Counted from the first letter of the stretch, positions 34,053 through 43,278 are shown. The stretch is 64,000 bases of DNA from Candidatus Bathyarchaeota archaeon (GCA_026014485.1 JAOZIE010000008.1:246254-310253), one strand, 5' to 3'. Notes: generated by a model not told the origin, from the sequence alone. Numbers and translations: made by a program.

Positions 34053-34760
34053 ATGGTGAAACCAAAAAGAATTGCCCTATTGGGTCTGTTGCTCTTAGCC
34101 TCAATCGGCTTTGCCTTTGCTGCACAAGCAACAAGCATCCTGCCAAGCAACGTTGAAGATGCCGAAATCAAAATTCAATCAACGTCAATTACTCTCATAC
34201 TCTCAGAGCAACAACGACAAACCGCCATAAACCTCGTATTAGCGGTGCCCCAAATCCAGCAGTTGATAAGCGCTGCAGACAGCTACACCGCAGTGGCTTC
34301 CGAAATCTTTGACATACAAGAAAACAACGGCTTCATAACCCTTGTTCCCAAAGAAGGCGTCGCGAAAGTAACCATAGACCTCTACACAGACTACGGCGAA
34401 GAATTCGGCGAGCAAACAATAACCGCAACCGTAGACCTAACCCAAAACACGATAACCCAAACCGACATAGACCCTCAAATCCGCAAACCCAAAGTCCAAA
34501 CCAGCCCCCTGCTCCCTCAGGAACTTCTACAAACCCCCGAAGAATACGACGGCGTAGTGGTGACGGTAACAGGCAAAGTGAGCCTGCTAGGGGAAGTCTT
34601 CGGCTACTTGTTCATGCTTGACGGCGACTTAACAGTGTTCTACAGCCACCAAGACGCATCCGTGGACGTATCCAACATCCAAAACGGCGACACTGTAATC
34701 GTTACAGGAAAATTCGCTGCGCCAAACAACCTATACGCCCTATCTATCCAGAAAACCTAA
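34053..34760 (+). CDS. Exported protein with C-terminal OB-fold-like domain
   Basis: 235 residues: signal peptide (KRIALLGLLLLASIGFAFA), an N-terminal alpha/beta region with PepSY-like pattern (AINLVLAVPQIQQLI, then VTIDLYTDYGE), and a C-terminal domain (YDGVVVTVTGKV, then NIQNGDTVIVTGKFA) resembling an OB-fold nucleic-acid or sugar binding domain. ATG 34053 is chosen because AAAGGTGA lies at 34037-34044; GTG 34041 and ATG 34044 are too close to it. The next gene follows and may be co-transcribed. Confidence 0.6.
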   Translation: MVKPKRIALLGLLLLASIGFAFAAQATSILPSNVEDAEIKIQSTSITLILSEQQRQTAINLVLAVPQIQQLISAADSYTAVASEIFDIQENNGFITLVPKEGVAKVTIDLYTDYGEEFGEQTITATVDLTQNTITQTDIDPQIRKPKVQTSPLLPQELLQTPEEYDGVVVTVTGKVSLLGEVFGYLFMLDGDLTVFYSHQDASVDVSNIQNGDTVIVTGKFAAPNNLYALSIQKT

Positions 34761-34834
34761 ACGGGGACATGAACGGTGAAACCAAACCCAACGTGGACAC
34801 CCCACCTTTTCTTTATCCAGCGGAGGCCCCCCAA

Positions 34835-35371
34835 ATGAAGACCCAACAAAAAACCCTGCTCATGACAGTGCTGTTCGCAGTTTCAGCATTCACATTCGCC
34901 GCCAAAATCCTCATGCCCACCTCAACCCGCATCATCATCCCCGGAGAAGAACCCATAATCGTAGGCGAAATCCTACGCTACACCCACATCGACGTAGCAA
35001 TCCTTAGCGTCGCCACCATAATCCTATCCACCAGCAGCTTCTATCTGCTATTCGCAAACAGCTTTGACGCAAAACACGCGCCCGCAAACCCCAACTCCGA
35101 CTCCTCAGAACTTGACGTGGAATTCGCCCTGCGCCTGCTTGACGGCGACAAACGAAGAATCTTTTCCGAAATCGCCCAAGCCAACGGCGAAATCCTACAA
35201 AATGACCTGCACGTAAGAACGGGCTTTCCCAAAGCAAAAATAACCCGAACCCTCGACTACCTCGAAGTCAAAGGACTAATAACCCGACAAAGCCACGGCA
35301 TGACAAACAGAATCGTCCTCAACAGAAAAAAACCCACCGCAAACACAAAACACCCAACAGAACCCAACTAA
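34835..35371 (+). CDS. Membrane-anchored winged-helix regulator
   Basis: 178 residues (or 200 from ATG 34769). Two spans (about 5-27 and 55-75), with a short outward loop, anchor a cytoplasmic C-terminal wHTH (KRRIFSEIAQANGEI, FPKAKITRTLDYLEVKGLI, then RIVLNRKK). Such archaeal membrane-bound MarR/HTH proteins link an outside signal to transcription. ATG 34835 has a full GGAGG 9 bases upstream and directly starts the first span. It follows the exported OB-like protein, which could be its sensory partner (inference). Confidence 0.68.
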   Translation: MKTQQKTLLMTVLFAVSAFTFAAKILMPTSTRIIIPGEEPIIVGEILRYTHIDVAILSVATIILSTSSFYLLFANSFDAKHAPANPNSDSSELDVEFALRLLDGDKRRIFSEIAQANGEILQNDLHVRTGFPKAKITRTLDYLEVKGLITRQSHGMTNRIVLNRKKPTANTKHPTEPN

Positions 35372-35426
35372 CCCTGCAAAACCCCCAAACAAAACAAGAC
35401 AGCAACGCTTCCTCTCAGAGGGGGCA

Positions 35427-35503
35427 TGGTGGGCCGTACCGGATTTGAACCGGTGATCTTCGCCGCGTGAGGGCGACGTCCTAGCCAGCTAGACTAACGG
35501 CCC
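35427..35503 (-). tRNA. tRNA-Val (anticodon CAC)
   Basis: Full cloverleaf on the minus strand. Acceptor GGGCCGT pairs with ACGGCCC, anticodon stem TCGCC/GGCGA encloses loop CTCACGC (anticodon CAC), the T-arm is ACCGG-TTCAAAT-CCGGT, and the 3' CCA is encoded (35427-35429). No intron. Confidence 0.96.
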
Positions 35504-35595
35504 GCAGTTTTTGCTGTGGATTGAAACTACATATTCGCCCTTCATAAAACCTTTCCCCTCCCAAACCCAAACAAAAAGCAGGAGCATACTCAACC

Positions 35596-35709
35596 ATGAA
35601 AAACCCCGTCGTTGAAGCAGCAAAGAACCATGAGGGCTTCATGATTTTCCTCTGCTTCGCAACCAGCGGACTCGTCGGCTACTTCCTGACCCCCGTAATC
35701 GCGTTTTAG
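35596..35709 (+). CDS. Small one-span membrane peptide
   Basis: 37 residues: MKNPVVEAAKNHEG, then a 22-residue hydrophobic segment with GLVGYFLTP, ending IAF. GCAGGAGC lies about 10 bases before the ATG. It follows the tRNA gene on the opposite strand. The regular ribosome binding site and clean span make it plausible; no family known. Confidence 0.4.
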   Translation: MKNPVVEAAKNHEGFMIFLCFATSGLVGYFLTPVIAF

Positions 35710-35822
35710 AGTGCTGCCTACGCAGTTGGCTGGCGGCTCAGCAAACTTAGCGCTCTTTTTCTCATTCTTGATTTTGTAAGTATTTCCAGTCTACGTAAAT
35801 TATTAACTTGCGGGCGTGAAGC

Positions 35823-36566
35823 CTACCCAAAGGCGGTAAGTTCAATTGAATATAGCAGGATATTTCCCTCGGTGACCTGTTGCTTGACTATACCCCAGAA
35901 TGGGACATTTGCGCTTACCCAAGTAGATGTGACCTCTGTGTCCATTGTGCTCACTGCTTTATCGCAATCTATGAACATTCCTGCAGGGACAGTGACAGTT
36001 TCTATTCCCGTGTATGTTGATACGTAGATTCTTTGGATGGCTGTTTCTGGGTTGTCCACGTTAGAGGTTTCAAAGTCACCGCTAAATGTGTCGTTTACGA
36101 TCTGTACAACGGTAAGGTGGAGCGCGGAAAGATCAGTCTTGTTCAATTTCCATTCGTTAATGGTCACGTAGGGAACGTTGTCAACAGTTGAATTAGTGAC
36201 CTCGTCCCATACCCACGCGGGATCACCATCAAAGGTTCCTTCTGTAAGAGTGTATTTCACGTCCAGTTCAAGGTCTAAGCTACCCGTTGTGCTGTTGTAT
36301 TGTTTAATGTTGTATTCGGCTGTTTTTCCGGCAGCGAAATTCTGGATGAAATTGCCATTTGGAGACGCAGAGGGCAAAGGTGTAAATGTTTGGGCTGATG
36401 GATTCGGAGTTGCGGTTGGTGTCTGCGTTGGAGCTGGTGAGTTAGCGGTAGTTGAAGGCAACGTTCCGTAGTACAGCGCTGTGGTGGCCACAAGTATTAT
36501 GGCGACTGTTGCGATTGCAATAATGATTTTTGAAATTGCTTTTTTGTGGTTTGTGCCTTTGTACAT
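35823..36566 (-). CDS. Anchored exported protein with DUF3108-like domain
   Basis: 247 residues: basic N terminus, one span (SKIIIAIATVAIILVATTAL), a Pro/Thr linker (about 36-68), then an outward domain with NKTD and N-D-T glycosylation sites. The ending TVPAGMFIDCDKAV and VPFWGIVKQQV is like DUF3108/LolA-type lipid-binding sandwiches. There is no lipobox. Function unknown; possible lipid or hydrophobic ligand binding. Confidence 0.6.
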   Translation of the reverse strand: MYKGTNHKKAISKIIIAIATVAIILVATTALYYGTLPSTTANSPAPTQTPTATPNPSAQTFTPLPSASPNGNFIQNFAAGKTAEYNIKQYNSTTGSLDLELDVKYTLTEGTFDGDPAWVWDEVTNSTVDNVPYVTINEWKLNKTDLSALHLTVVQIVNDTFSGDFETSNVDNPETAIQRIYVSTYTGIETVTVPAGMFIDCDKAVSTMDTEVTSTWVSANVPFWGIVKQQVTEGNILLYSIELTAFG

Positions 36567-36786
36567 TCTTCCATCTCGAATGGCGTTAGTAAGGCATGTT
36601 CAGCTTGTATGATATGAATATTTTCCCAATTCGTCCGTTATTATGGAAATGATAAGGTGTTGATGTTGCCTGAGCAGGAGTTATCTGCCATAACGACAAT
36701 TTAATATTCCTACGAAAACGTAAATAAAGCCGAATGCTAAACAGCATATAGTTCTCCCTAAATAAGTCCGAGGCTGCCCAAAAAAG

Positions 36787-36863
36787 TGCCGAGGTAGCTC
36801 AGCCTGGGAGAGCGCTCGGCTGAAGACCGAGTTGTCGCATGTTCAAACCCTGCCCTCGGCACC
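36787..36863 (+). tRNA. tRNA-Phe (anticodon GAA)
   Basis: Acceptor GCCGAGG pairs with CCTCGGC, D-arm with AGCTC/GAGC, anticodon stem CTCGG/CCGAG around CTGAAGA (anticodon GAA), T-arm GCATG/TTCAAAC region, and encoded CCA (36861-36863). No intron. It stands exactly where gene content changes from chromosomal to mobile-element-like, so it is a candidate integration site; I found no second copy of its 3' end in the window. Confidence 0.95.
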
Positions 36864-36936
36864 ACCAAATTCTCCTGAAATCAGCTTGTTTTAAGCTCTT
36901 TTTCGCTATCCAGACGATATAATTACTGTTTCAAAA

Positions 36937-38601
36937 ATGCGGTATTTTTCTATTTCACTTTTGTGTTTATACCGTCGGTTTTATAGCATAGAAGCGCTAT
37001 ACAGGCGCTGGGGATGGAAGTTGTCTCGTGAAGGCTCGACCCAGATAAGGATTCTCACCGTCTTGAGCGACGGCAAGCCAAGGACTTCAAAGGAGCTTAA
37101 CTGGGAGCTACGGCTCGGCAGCAATGCAGTAGAGAGCGCTCTCGGGCGCATGTGGCGCGGGGGCAGAATTCTCAGGACTGACAAGCCCAGCATTAGCCAC
37201 GATACGGTATTCAAGGGAAGGGCTGGCAAGGTTTCCAACCAAAGGCAGTATCATTCCTACTTACTTGGTCAAAGAGCAACCGTCTTCCAAGGTCAACGTT
37301 TCGTTCCTTACAACAAAGAATTCCTCGACAAGCGTGGCTCCAAGGACGGCAAGAGCAAAGCCGAACTAATCCGTGAGTTCATCGAGAAGAACCGCGAGCG
37401 CGCCTTTTACTCGAAGGAGCTGGTCGAGAGGCTCAAGGGCAAGGGCGTGAAGCCGTCTGACATAATGTCCAACGTGAGACGGTTTGAAAAAAAGGGCCTG
37501 ATCTATGTCCGGGGCTATAGAATGCATGACAAGCAGACGCCCTTCAAGGACGGCTACCTGCTGACATGGATAGACAAAGGCAAACCAAGAGAGCAGGCAA
37601 TCGAGGAAGCCATCCAAAGGACAAGCGCGGTTCTGGACAGCACCGCTTCCACCAGCCCAATAATAGAGCGAATCCACATGATACGCGACCTGATTATCGA
37701 AGCAACAAAGCTGCGCGACCTGCTGAGCTTTGAGTTCATCCAGAACAAGCTCAACTGCTCTCCCTACGAGGCGGAAAGCGCGATCTCACGGGCGCTACAG
37801 CTATACCCAGACCTCCAAGCCGTCAAGCTGTTTGGCGCATACAACTACTATTACCACACTTCTCTAGCTGAAGAGGAGCTGAAGGTAGCCACCACCTTCA
37901 AGCAGAACTATGTCCGTCAGATGAAGGGCCAGCAGAATCGCATCGGGCACAACTGGGAAGCCGCAGTCGAGTGGTTCATCGACAAGTTCACCGTCGGCGC
38001 GGTATTCCAAACCCAAAAGCACAGAACAAAGGCAATGGACCCGCGAAGGATTACTCTGCACTTGATGAAGAGCGTCGGCGACCGGAAGCACAACGCGGAG
38101 GTTGACAGGGTCTGGAGCGTCACGCCAGGGATATTCGCCCAGCCAATAACCTACGTACTTGAATGCAAGTGGGGGCTGGTCCAAAAAAGGCAGATTGATG
38201 ACTTTCTCGAAGTCCTCAGATGGAGCACAGAGTTCGGAGTCAGCACGTCCGAGGGGCGGTCGATAAAGCAGGGCGTGGTAGGCGTGTTCGCGGGCTCGGC
38301 ATTCGATCCCAAGGAGAGCGTCAAGCTCAAGGATCAGAAGATAAGCCTGGCCGCTTACGCCGCAAGGATAAACATCCAGTTGCTGAGGGCTGCTGACTTC
38401 AACCAAAAACTGAGAGAAAAGGGGGTTCCCAAGGACGTCACAGTTCAGAGCGTTTGTCGAGTAGCCAAGAACGAGAAGGAAGTACGCGAGACACTTACTG
38501 CCATCTGGGAAAAGCCCGAGAAGAGCGGCAAAATCTTAGCTAAGGTCGTGAACAGGAACGAGGGCGTCTATGAGTTCGAGAAGATGCTTAAGACAAGTTA
38601 A
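36937..38601 (+). CDS. PD-(D/E)XK nuclease with N-terminal winged helices
   Basis: 554 residues. Two wHTH segments (about 35-80: KPRTSKELNWELRLGSNAVE; about 140-185: RAFYSKELVERLKGKGVKP), a helical middle, then a restriction-like nuclease core: Glu in NWEAAVEWF near 345, Asp in HNAEVDRVW near 390, and the E-C-K of YVLECKWG at 409-411. This matches Mrr/Holliday-resolvase-like enzymes. It lies 73 bases downstream of tRNA-Phe with a TATA-like GATATAATT at 36916-36924. The first 25 residues are hydrophobic-aromatic, so the true start may be later (TTG 37020). Possibly a replication, defence or integration enzyme of the element. Confidence 0.7.
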   Translation: MRYFSISLLCLYRRFYSIEALYRRWGWKLSREGSTQIRILTVLSDGKPRTSKELNWELRLGSNAVESALGRMWRGGRILRTDKPSISHDTVFKGRAGKVSNQRQYHSYLLGQRATVFQGQRFVPYNKEFLDKRGSKDGKSKAELIREFIEKNRERAFYSKELVERLKGKGVKPSDIMSNVRRFEKKGLIYVRGYRMHDKQTPFKDGYLLTWIDKGKPREQAIEEAIQRTSAVLDSTASTSPIIERIHMIRDLIIEATKLRDLLSFEFIQNKLNCSPYEAESAISRALQLYPDLQAVKLFGAYNYYYHTSLAEEELKVATTFKQNYVRQMKGQQNRIGHNWEAAVEWFIDKFTVGAVFQTQKHRTKAMDPRRITLHLMKSVGDRKHNAEVDRVWSVTPGIFAQPITYVLECKWGLVQKRQIDDFLEVLRWSTEFGVSTSEGRSIKQGVVGVFAGSAFDPKESVKLKDQKISLAAYAARINIQLLRAADFNQKLREKGVPKDVTVQSVCRVAKNEKEVRETLTAIWEKPEKSGKILAKVVNRNEGVYEFEKMLKTS

Positions 38602-38646
38602 AGACAGTGATCAGTGCAAAAAGGTATTCAAGAGATAGACTAAGAG

Positions 38647-39018
38647 TTATATTCTATGGATTATAGGGAGGAGATTATGATTGTCATTGATATCCTCAGA
38701 AAGGGTTTCCAATAATTTGTACATAGCAGATATTGTCCGCAGAAATTGTTTAGATAAAACATCAGTTAACATATCTTGCTTTGTAGAAACGTAAATTTTA
38801 TCAGGGTTAATTTGTAGGCACAAAGTACAGTACCTTCCGCTCTTAATGGCCAGGATTCGTTCAGCACGTTCAAAGACAAGAAAGTTCAAACGCCTGAGCT
38901 TTTTCACCATAAGCCTTCGACCCTCAGTATACTCCCAAATTTTCTTTGTTGTAACGGGGCTTGCTAAGGGAATAATCAATTCCGAATATGATCCTTCACC
39001 CATTGCATCTGATGACAT
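38647..39018 (-). CDS. Hypothetical protein, element-linked
   Basis: About 123 residues (118 from ATG 39003). Basic in the centre (RRLMVKKLRRLNFLVFERAER) with a C-T-L-C pair; no membrane span. Not recognised. AT-rich and alone on its strand, between two plus-strand genes. Confidence 0.4.
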   Translation of the reverse strand: MSSDAMGEGSYSELIIPLASPVTTKKIWEYTEGRRLMVKKLRRLNFLVFERAERILAIKSGRYCTLCLQINPDKIYVSTKQDMLTDVLSKQFLRTISAMYKLLETLSEDINDNHNLLPIIHRI

Positions 39019-39223
39019 AAGAATAATGCACCCCCGCTTTCTTTAAATTTCTCAAATTGGCTACGTAGAGCAGTGATAGAGAGCAAATTTGTTTTTGCAT
39101 TTCAAGTCAATTCCTTTTATATTTCTAAATTGTATGTGCTAAAGACGCATTAAAAATAGATGGGAATATTAATGAGAAGTATCATTAAGGCAAGTTTTTT
39201 AAACATATTTCGCTATTAATATA

Positions 39224-40420
39224 ATGGTTGGCGCAATGGAATATTCCTCTCAGGACATAAGCAAGATCAAAGTATATCAGTCAATAAAAGACGAAAGAAA
39301 GCTAAAAATACTTGTTGCCGTTTCAGAAAAACCGTTAACCTCCTATGGCATAAAAAGGAAAACGGGGTTAAGTGAACATAATAAAGGAACCAAAATCCAT
39401 AATCTTGCCGAAGATTTAATAAAAAATGGTCTTCTCGAAAAGAAAACAATAATACGTAACGGTACAACAAAACCCGCAGATCCCCGAATAGAATATACAA
39501 TCACCCAGTTAGGAAAAAAGGTTCTTAGAAATATTTTTTCATGGGCTAGTTCATCCATGGTTCAGCCAGAAATAATACAGGATTCAGTGTTATGTGATGT
39601 TTTATCGCTTAAATTAGGAGGACGAACTCCACTATCACCCGAAGCGGCGCCCACAAGCGCTCTTCTTAAAAGAGTTGATACAGAGGTGTTTTTAGATATA
39701 ACGGGCTCTTGTTACTTTAACCAAAATATGGAGCTTCTAATGCTCCGTGAAGTCCAAGAAGTTGTTACGCCCATCTTGGGAATGCCAAAAAACCTCAAGG
39801 TTTCATGGAACGGAGAAGACATTACAAAAAATTTGAACCGTTGCGAACCCGACTCGCTCTTCAAATTTACTTCTTCGCAAAATGGTTTAGTTTATTATGC
39901 GGGGGAGCTAACACCTAAAAATGTTCCTGAACTGAACAAAGGCACAATTTATAATCTTAATATGAGCTTTAAGGCTAAACTCCCAATTTGTGAACTCCGG
40001 AAGAACTGTGACTACGCATTTTGTATCCCCTGTATCTATGCACAGACTGGTAAGATGAAGCTTAAGATCGACTCGGTCAATGGTTGTATTTTACATCCAT
40101 CATATGGCATATCGAAATTAAGCAGGTCTGTGAATAGCACTGAATGTTGGAACGCAGAATATCTCGCAGACAATATTAAGCGAGAAAATTATTCAGAGAC
40201 CGTGACTATTCCGAACGGAGGTAACCTTCTTGAGGCTATTGATAAACGCTATATGCCTGACCTTATTCGCATAAGGTTTCAGATAAATAAAGACCAAGAT
40301 CTAAATGATATTTTGAGAGGAACCCCCATTTTTCAAGGGGATATTGTGAGACCTCTACGGTCTGGCAAGAGCGCTAGTTATTTCTGCGGTAGAAAAAGCT
40401 GCCCCGATATACCCCCATAG
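39224..40420 (+). CDS. N-terminal winged-helix protein with Cys-containing sensor-like domain
   Basis: 398 residues. A wHTH at about 15-100 (KLKILVAVSEKPLTSYGIKR, then a basic recognition helix and a wing RNGTTKPADPRIEYTIT) precedes a 290-residue domain I do not recognise; it holds CELRKNCDYAFCIPC, a probable metal site. A TATA-like TTTTTAAACAT about 25 bases before ATG 39224 suggests a leaderless transcript. It ends 15 bases before the PEP-mobile-domain gene, so the three plus-strand genes 39224-41934 form one cassette. Confidence 0.6.
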   Translation: MVGAMEYSSQDISKIKVYQSIKDERKLKILVAVSEKPLTSYGIKRKTGLSEHNKGTKIHNLAEDLIKNGLLEKKTIIRNGTTKPADPRIEYTITQLGKKVLRNIFSWASSSMVQPEIIQDSVLCDVLSLKLGGRTPLSPEAAPTSALLKRVDTEVFLDITGSCYFNQNMELLMLREVQEVVTPILGMPKNLKVSWNGEDITKNLNRCEPDSLFKFTSSQNGLVYYAGELTPKNVPELNKGTIYNLNMSFKAKLPICELRKNCDYAFCIPCIYAQTGKMKLKIDSVNGCILHPSYGISKLSRSVNSTECWNAEYLADNIKRENYSETVTIPNGGNLLEAIDKRYMPDLIRIRFQINKDQDLNDILRGTPIFQGDIVRPLRSGKSASYFCGRKSCPDIPP

Positions 40421-40435
40421 ATGTAGGTGAAAAAT

Positions 40436-40777
40436 TTGGCTGATAAGATCCTAATTAAAGGGTTGGGTGCAAGTTCAGGAATAAGTTCAGGAATAGCGAA
40501 GGTGGTTTTTTCGCCAGAGGAAGCCACAAAAAAAATAGGTAACGGCGATATTTTAATCACGATAGCCACAGACCCGGATTTTGCTCCTTTCATGAGCAAG
40601 GCTTCTGCAATAGTAACAGACATTGGTGGCATGCTATCACATGCTGCGATAGTGGCGAGGGAACTTGGAATCCCCTGTGTAGTTGGATGTGTAGACGCAA
40701 CGAAGGTCCTAAAAGACGGCATGAAGGTTACGGTTGACGGCTCTGCAGGATTAGTATTTCAAGAGGTAGAGAAATGA
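40436..40777 (+). CDS. Stand-alone PEP-utilising enzyme mobile (phosphohistidine) domain
   Basis: 113 residues that match only the swivelling phosphohistidine domain of PPDK/PEP synthase. The motif GGMLSHAAIVARELGIPCVVG carries the phosphorylatable His69 and the following Cys/Val strand (given in parts: GGMLSHAAIVAR, ELGIPCVVG). No ATP-grasp or TIM-barrel partner is encoded in the same chain or next to it. TTG 40436 is chosen for AGGTGA 5 bases upstream; GTG 40427 lies inside that site. The stop overlaps the next gene start (ATGA). It could accept phosphate from, or pass it to, the 386-residue neighbour (inference). Confidence 0.85.
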   Translation: MADKILIKGLGASSGISSGIAKVVFSPEEATKKIGNGDILITIATDPDFAPFMSKASAIVTDIGGMLSHAAIVARELGIPCVVGCVDATKVLKDGMKVTVDGSAGLVFQEVEK

Positions 40778-41934
40778 CCGTTTTTTCGGAATGTGGAGTT
40801 TCGAACAAAGCGGTCAATGATATTCGAAGAAAGGGTTTCTTTGTTCCAAAAAACCACGAGCGTTTCCCACGAGCTTTAAGGTCGATAGGTTTTCCTGAAC
40901 TTGTTTACGCTTGGGCTGACTCATTTACACCACCTTTAACAAAGCTTGAAAGCTCTCGGTATATTGATCGACCAAGCGCATTCTACTATGACGCTATTAA
41001 GAGCGTTCTATACCTTAGGCAAATATCAAAACTACTCCTCAAAGTATTAGACAACATAGAGTCGCTGGGTGATTTAGAAGCTGTTGCAGCATGCCTTGCA
41101 ATTCTGCGAGTTTACTATGCCGCATTTGACTATGAACTTTACAAATACGACAGACACTTTGAGTTTTATGAGTATCCAGAAAGCCCTGTTGGATATTACT
41201 ATATATCCCTTAAAGCGCTATGTTTCGAGGCTTCTAAGTCCAATAAAGAAAACGACGAGTGGGCAAGGCAAAAATTCCTATCTTTGCTAAATTGTCCCGC
41301 CAAACCTTCACTGTCCTCCCAGTATCAGACTGTCCTTCATAACTTACACGAAGAGATAGTCGCTAGGAATCTTGCAAACGCATCAACTGATGGCAGTAGA
41401 CTGCGAAAGCTAATCGAAGTTACCGACCCTACATTGTACAAGGAAATTGATCGAAGAGCGAAAAACTATTACAAGCAACCCGATGATTTGCTGAAAGACT
41501 GCCTAAGGGCAAAAGGACAAAGTCAGCTGGTGCTAAGAAGCAAAGAAATAGCGAAGACTGATTTCCTCACTATTCAAAAGTTGTTAACGACGCAGCAAAA
41601 AAGAGAGTTAGGGAAATGCGTGAATGCGTTAGGCTGGTTCTACAAGGCACAGGAAGAAATCGCATTCGTCATGGGCAGCAAGGTAGGAAAGCATAATTTA
41701 AGAGACGCCGAATTCAAAACCTTTGAATATCTAAAAGAAGGTTTAACCACAAAACCTGAAATAATAAAAGAAAGTCAACGTGACGCAGCTTTGGCTATTT
41801 TCAACTATTCAGGTTTAGAGGCCTTTGTTGCACCGAGAATCTTTGTCTACAATGCTGAAAATAAACAATATTTTACTCAAGAAGTTAGCGACTTGTATTT
41901 TGAAGAACTAGAACGGTGGTTTCCCAGAGCATAG
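40774..41934 (+). CDS. Hypothetical helical protein, partner of the phosphohistidine domain
   Basis: 386 residues, mostly helical, no membrane span, no signature I recognise. Aromatic and acidic stretches (YDYELYKYDRHFEFYEYPES, here as FDYELYKYDRHFEFYEY) and basic ones (KELGK, RRAKNYYK) alternate. The ATG overlaps the stop of the mobile-domain gene, so the two products are probably made in equal amounts and work together. Its last 58 bases overlap the convergent radical SAM gene. It does not resemble the ATP/PEP-binding domain usually paired with this mobile domain. Confidence 0.55.
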   Translation: MTVFSECGVSNKAVNDIRRKGFFVPKNHERFPRALRSIGFPELVYAWADSFTPPLTKLESSRYIDRPSAFYYDAIKSVLYLRQISKLLLKVLDNIESLGDLEAVAACLAILRVYYAAFDYELYKYDRHFEFYEYPESPVGYYYISLKALCFEASKSNKENDEWARQKFLSLLNCPAKPSLSSQYQTVLHNLHEEIVARNLANASTDGSRLRKLIEVTDPTLYKEIDRRAKNYYKQPDDLLKDCLRAKGQSQLVLRSKEIAKTDFLTIQKLLTTQQKRELGKCVNALGWFYKAQEEIAFVMGSKVGKHNLRDAEFKTFEYLKEGLTTKPEIIKESQRDAALAIFNYSGLEAFVAPRIFVYNAENKQYFTQEVSDLYFEELERWFPRA

Positions 41935-43166
41935 CCTACACATAAAGATTTGGGAATACCAATTTCTCGGATAGAATCCTCAACAATAAATCTGGTGTTT
42001 TCAAGTTCCTGATTTGGCAATGCTGTTGCAATCGCTGTTCCTGGAAAGAATGTCAATTCCTGTACTGAGATTTCTTCCGGTTCTAATTCTTGAATAAGTG
42101 ACAAAGTTTTTCTTAAATCCTCTTCTTTCTCATTAGGCAAGCCATAAATAAAGTTTAACTTTAGCTCAATTCCTAAATCTTTTATTGTTTTGGTAATTGT
42201 TTTTATGTTTTCTATAGAAATACTCTTGCCAACTGCGTCTAAAACCCTTTGAGAACCTGATTCGACTCCCATAGCAATTCTCATACACCCAGCGTCACTC
42301 ATTTTCTTCAAAAGACTTTCATTCAACCGATCAGCTCTTGTCGTGCAGTTCCAAGCAAAATCAAAGTTTTGATTGATAAAAAGACTGCACAATTGGCTAA
42401 CTCTTTCCATGTCAAAAGTAAAGATATCATCGATGAAAGTGAAGTGATTGACCTTGTAATTATTTCTTGACCAATTTATCTCGCTAATTATGTTCTGAGG
42501 GCTCCTGCTTCTCCAAGAGTGATTCCACATTGCGGACACAGAACAAAACATGCATGTATATGGGCAACCTCTGCTAGTGCTGATTGTCAGAGTTCCTGTC
42601 TTTGCAAGGTAATCGTCTATATTAAGTAAATGCCTAGCTGGAAAAGAGAGCAAATTCAAGTCAGATATGAATGGTCTGTCTGGAGTCTTTTCTATGATGT
42701 ACCCTTGACGATAAGTTATTCCTTTAACGATGTTGAGTGGTCTGTTGTGCTTGATACAGCGAGTTAGTTCACAAATTGTTTCTTCTCCCTCGCCTCGTAT
42801 AACGATATCAACCGCTTTTGAAGTACTCAAGCATTCGCTATCAGCGAATGTCACGTGGGGTCCACCGATAATTATGGTTGATTCAGGGTATTCCCCTTTT
42901 GCGATTTCAGCAATTTTCAACGCAAGTGAGTAATTCTGAGTATAACAAGTGAGGCCAATTATTAGCGGTCTCTCTCTTTTAAGTTCTTTTCGTAATGAAG
43001 CGTAGTCCATGCTGGTTAGTGGCATGTCAATAATCTTAACTGAAAAGTTAGATGCTTCTAAGGAAGCTGCTAGATAAGCCAAACCTAGAGGAGCAAAACA
43101 CTCCTCTTTGAGAGTGACCTCCTCATGCAGGGGAGGACTAATTAGGATAACATCGACCATATCCAA
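41877..43166 (-). CDS. B12-binding radical SAM enzyme
   Basis: 429 residues. The N-terminal Rossmann-like cobalamin domain (ISPPLHEEVTL, then the conserved E-x-x-x-A-P-L-G-L-A-Y-L-A and GGPHVTF) is followed by a radical SAM barrel with Cys201, Cys205 and Cys208 in RGCPYTCMFCSV. Also DDIFTFDMERV, the glycine-rich MGVESGSQRVLD and YGLPNEKEEDL. This is the class that includes methylases and lipid or cofactor tailoring enzymes. The substrate is not evident. It is placed against the PEP-mobile cassette with overlapping 3' ends. ATG 43166 or 43160. Confidence 0.85.
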   Translation of the reverse strand: MDMVDVILISPPLHEEVTLKEECFAPLGLAYLAASLEASNFSVKIIDMPLTSMDYASLRKELKRERPLIIGLTCYTQNYSLALKIAEIAKGEYPESTIIIGGPHVTFADSECLSTSKAVDIVIRGEGEETICELTRCIKHNRPLNIVKGITYRQGYIIEKTPDRPFISDLNLLSFPARHLLNIDDYLAKTGTLTISTSRGCPYTCMFCSVSAMWNHSWRSRSPQNIISEINWSRNNYKVNHFTFIDDIFTFDMERVSQLCSLFINQNFDFAWNCTTRADRLNESLLKKMSDAGCMRIAMGVESGSQRVLDAVGKSISIENIKTITKTIKDLGIELKLNFIYGLPNEKEEDLRKTLSLIQELEPEEISVQELTFFPGTAIATALPNQELENTRFIVEDSIREIGIPKSLCVGYALGNHRSSSSKYKSLTS

Positions 43167-43278
43167 CGCTTCTTAATTATCTGCAAAGTCTTTTGTACCT
43201 GCGGCGTTAATTAGTATTTAGCTGCTGCTTTAACTTAAAACTTGCTATTGCAACTAGTGCGCGGCAAAATTGAATCTA

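Noticed and set aside
33805..34146. Membrane-like ORF on the minus strand between two plus-strand genes
   Set aside because: No ribosome binding site, half of it overlaps the exported-protein gene, and the hydrophobic part is short.
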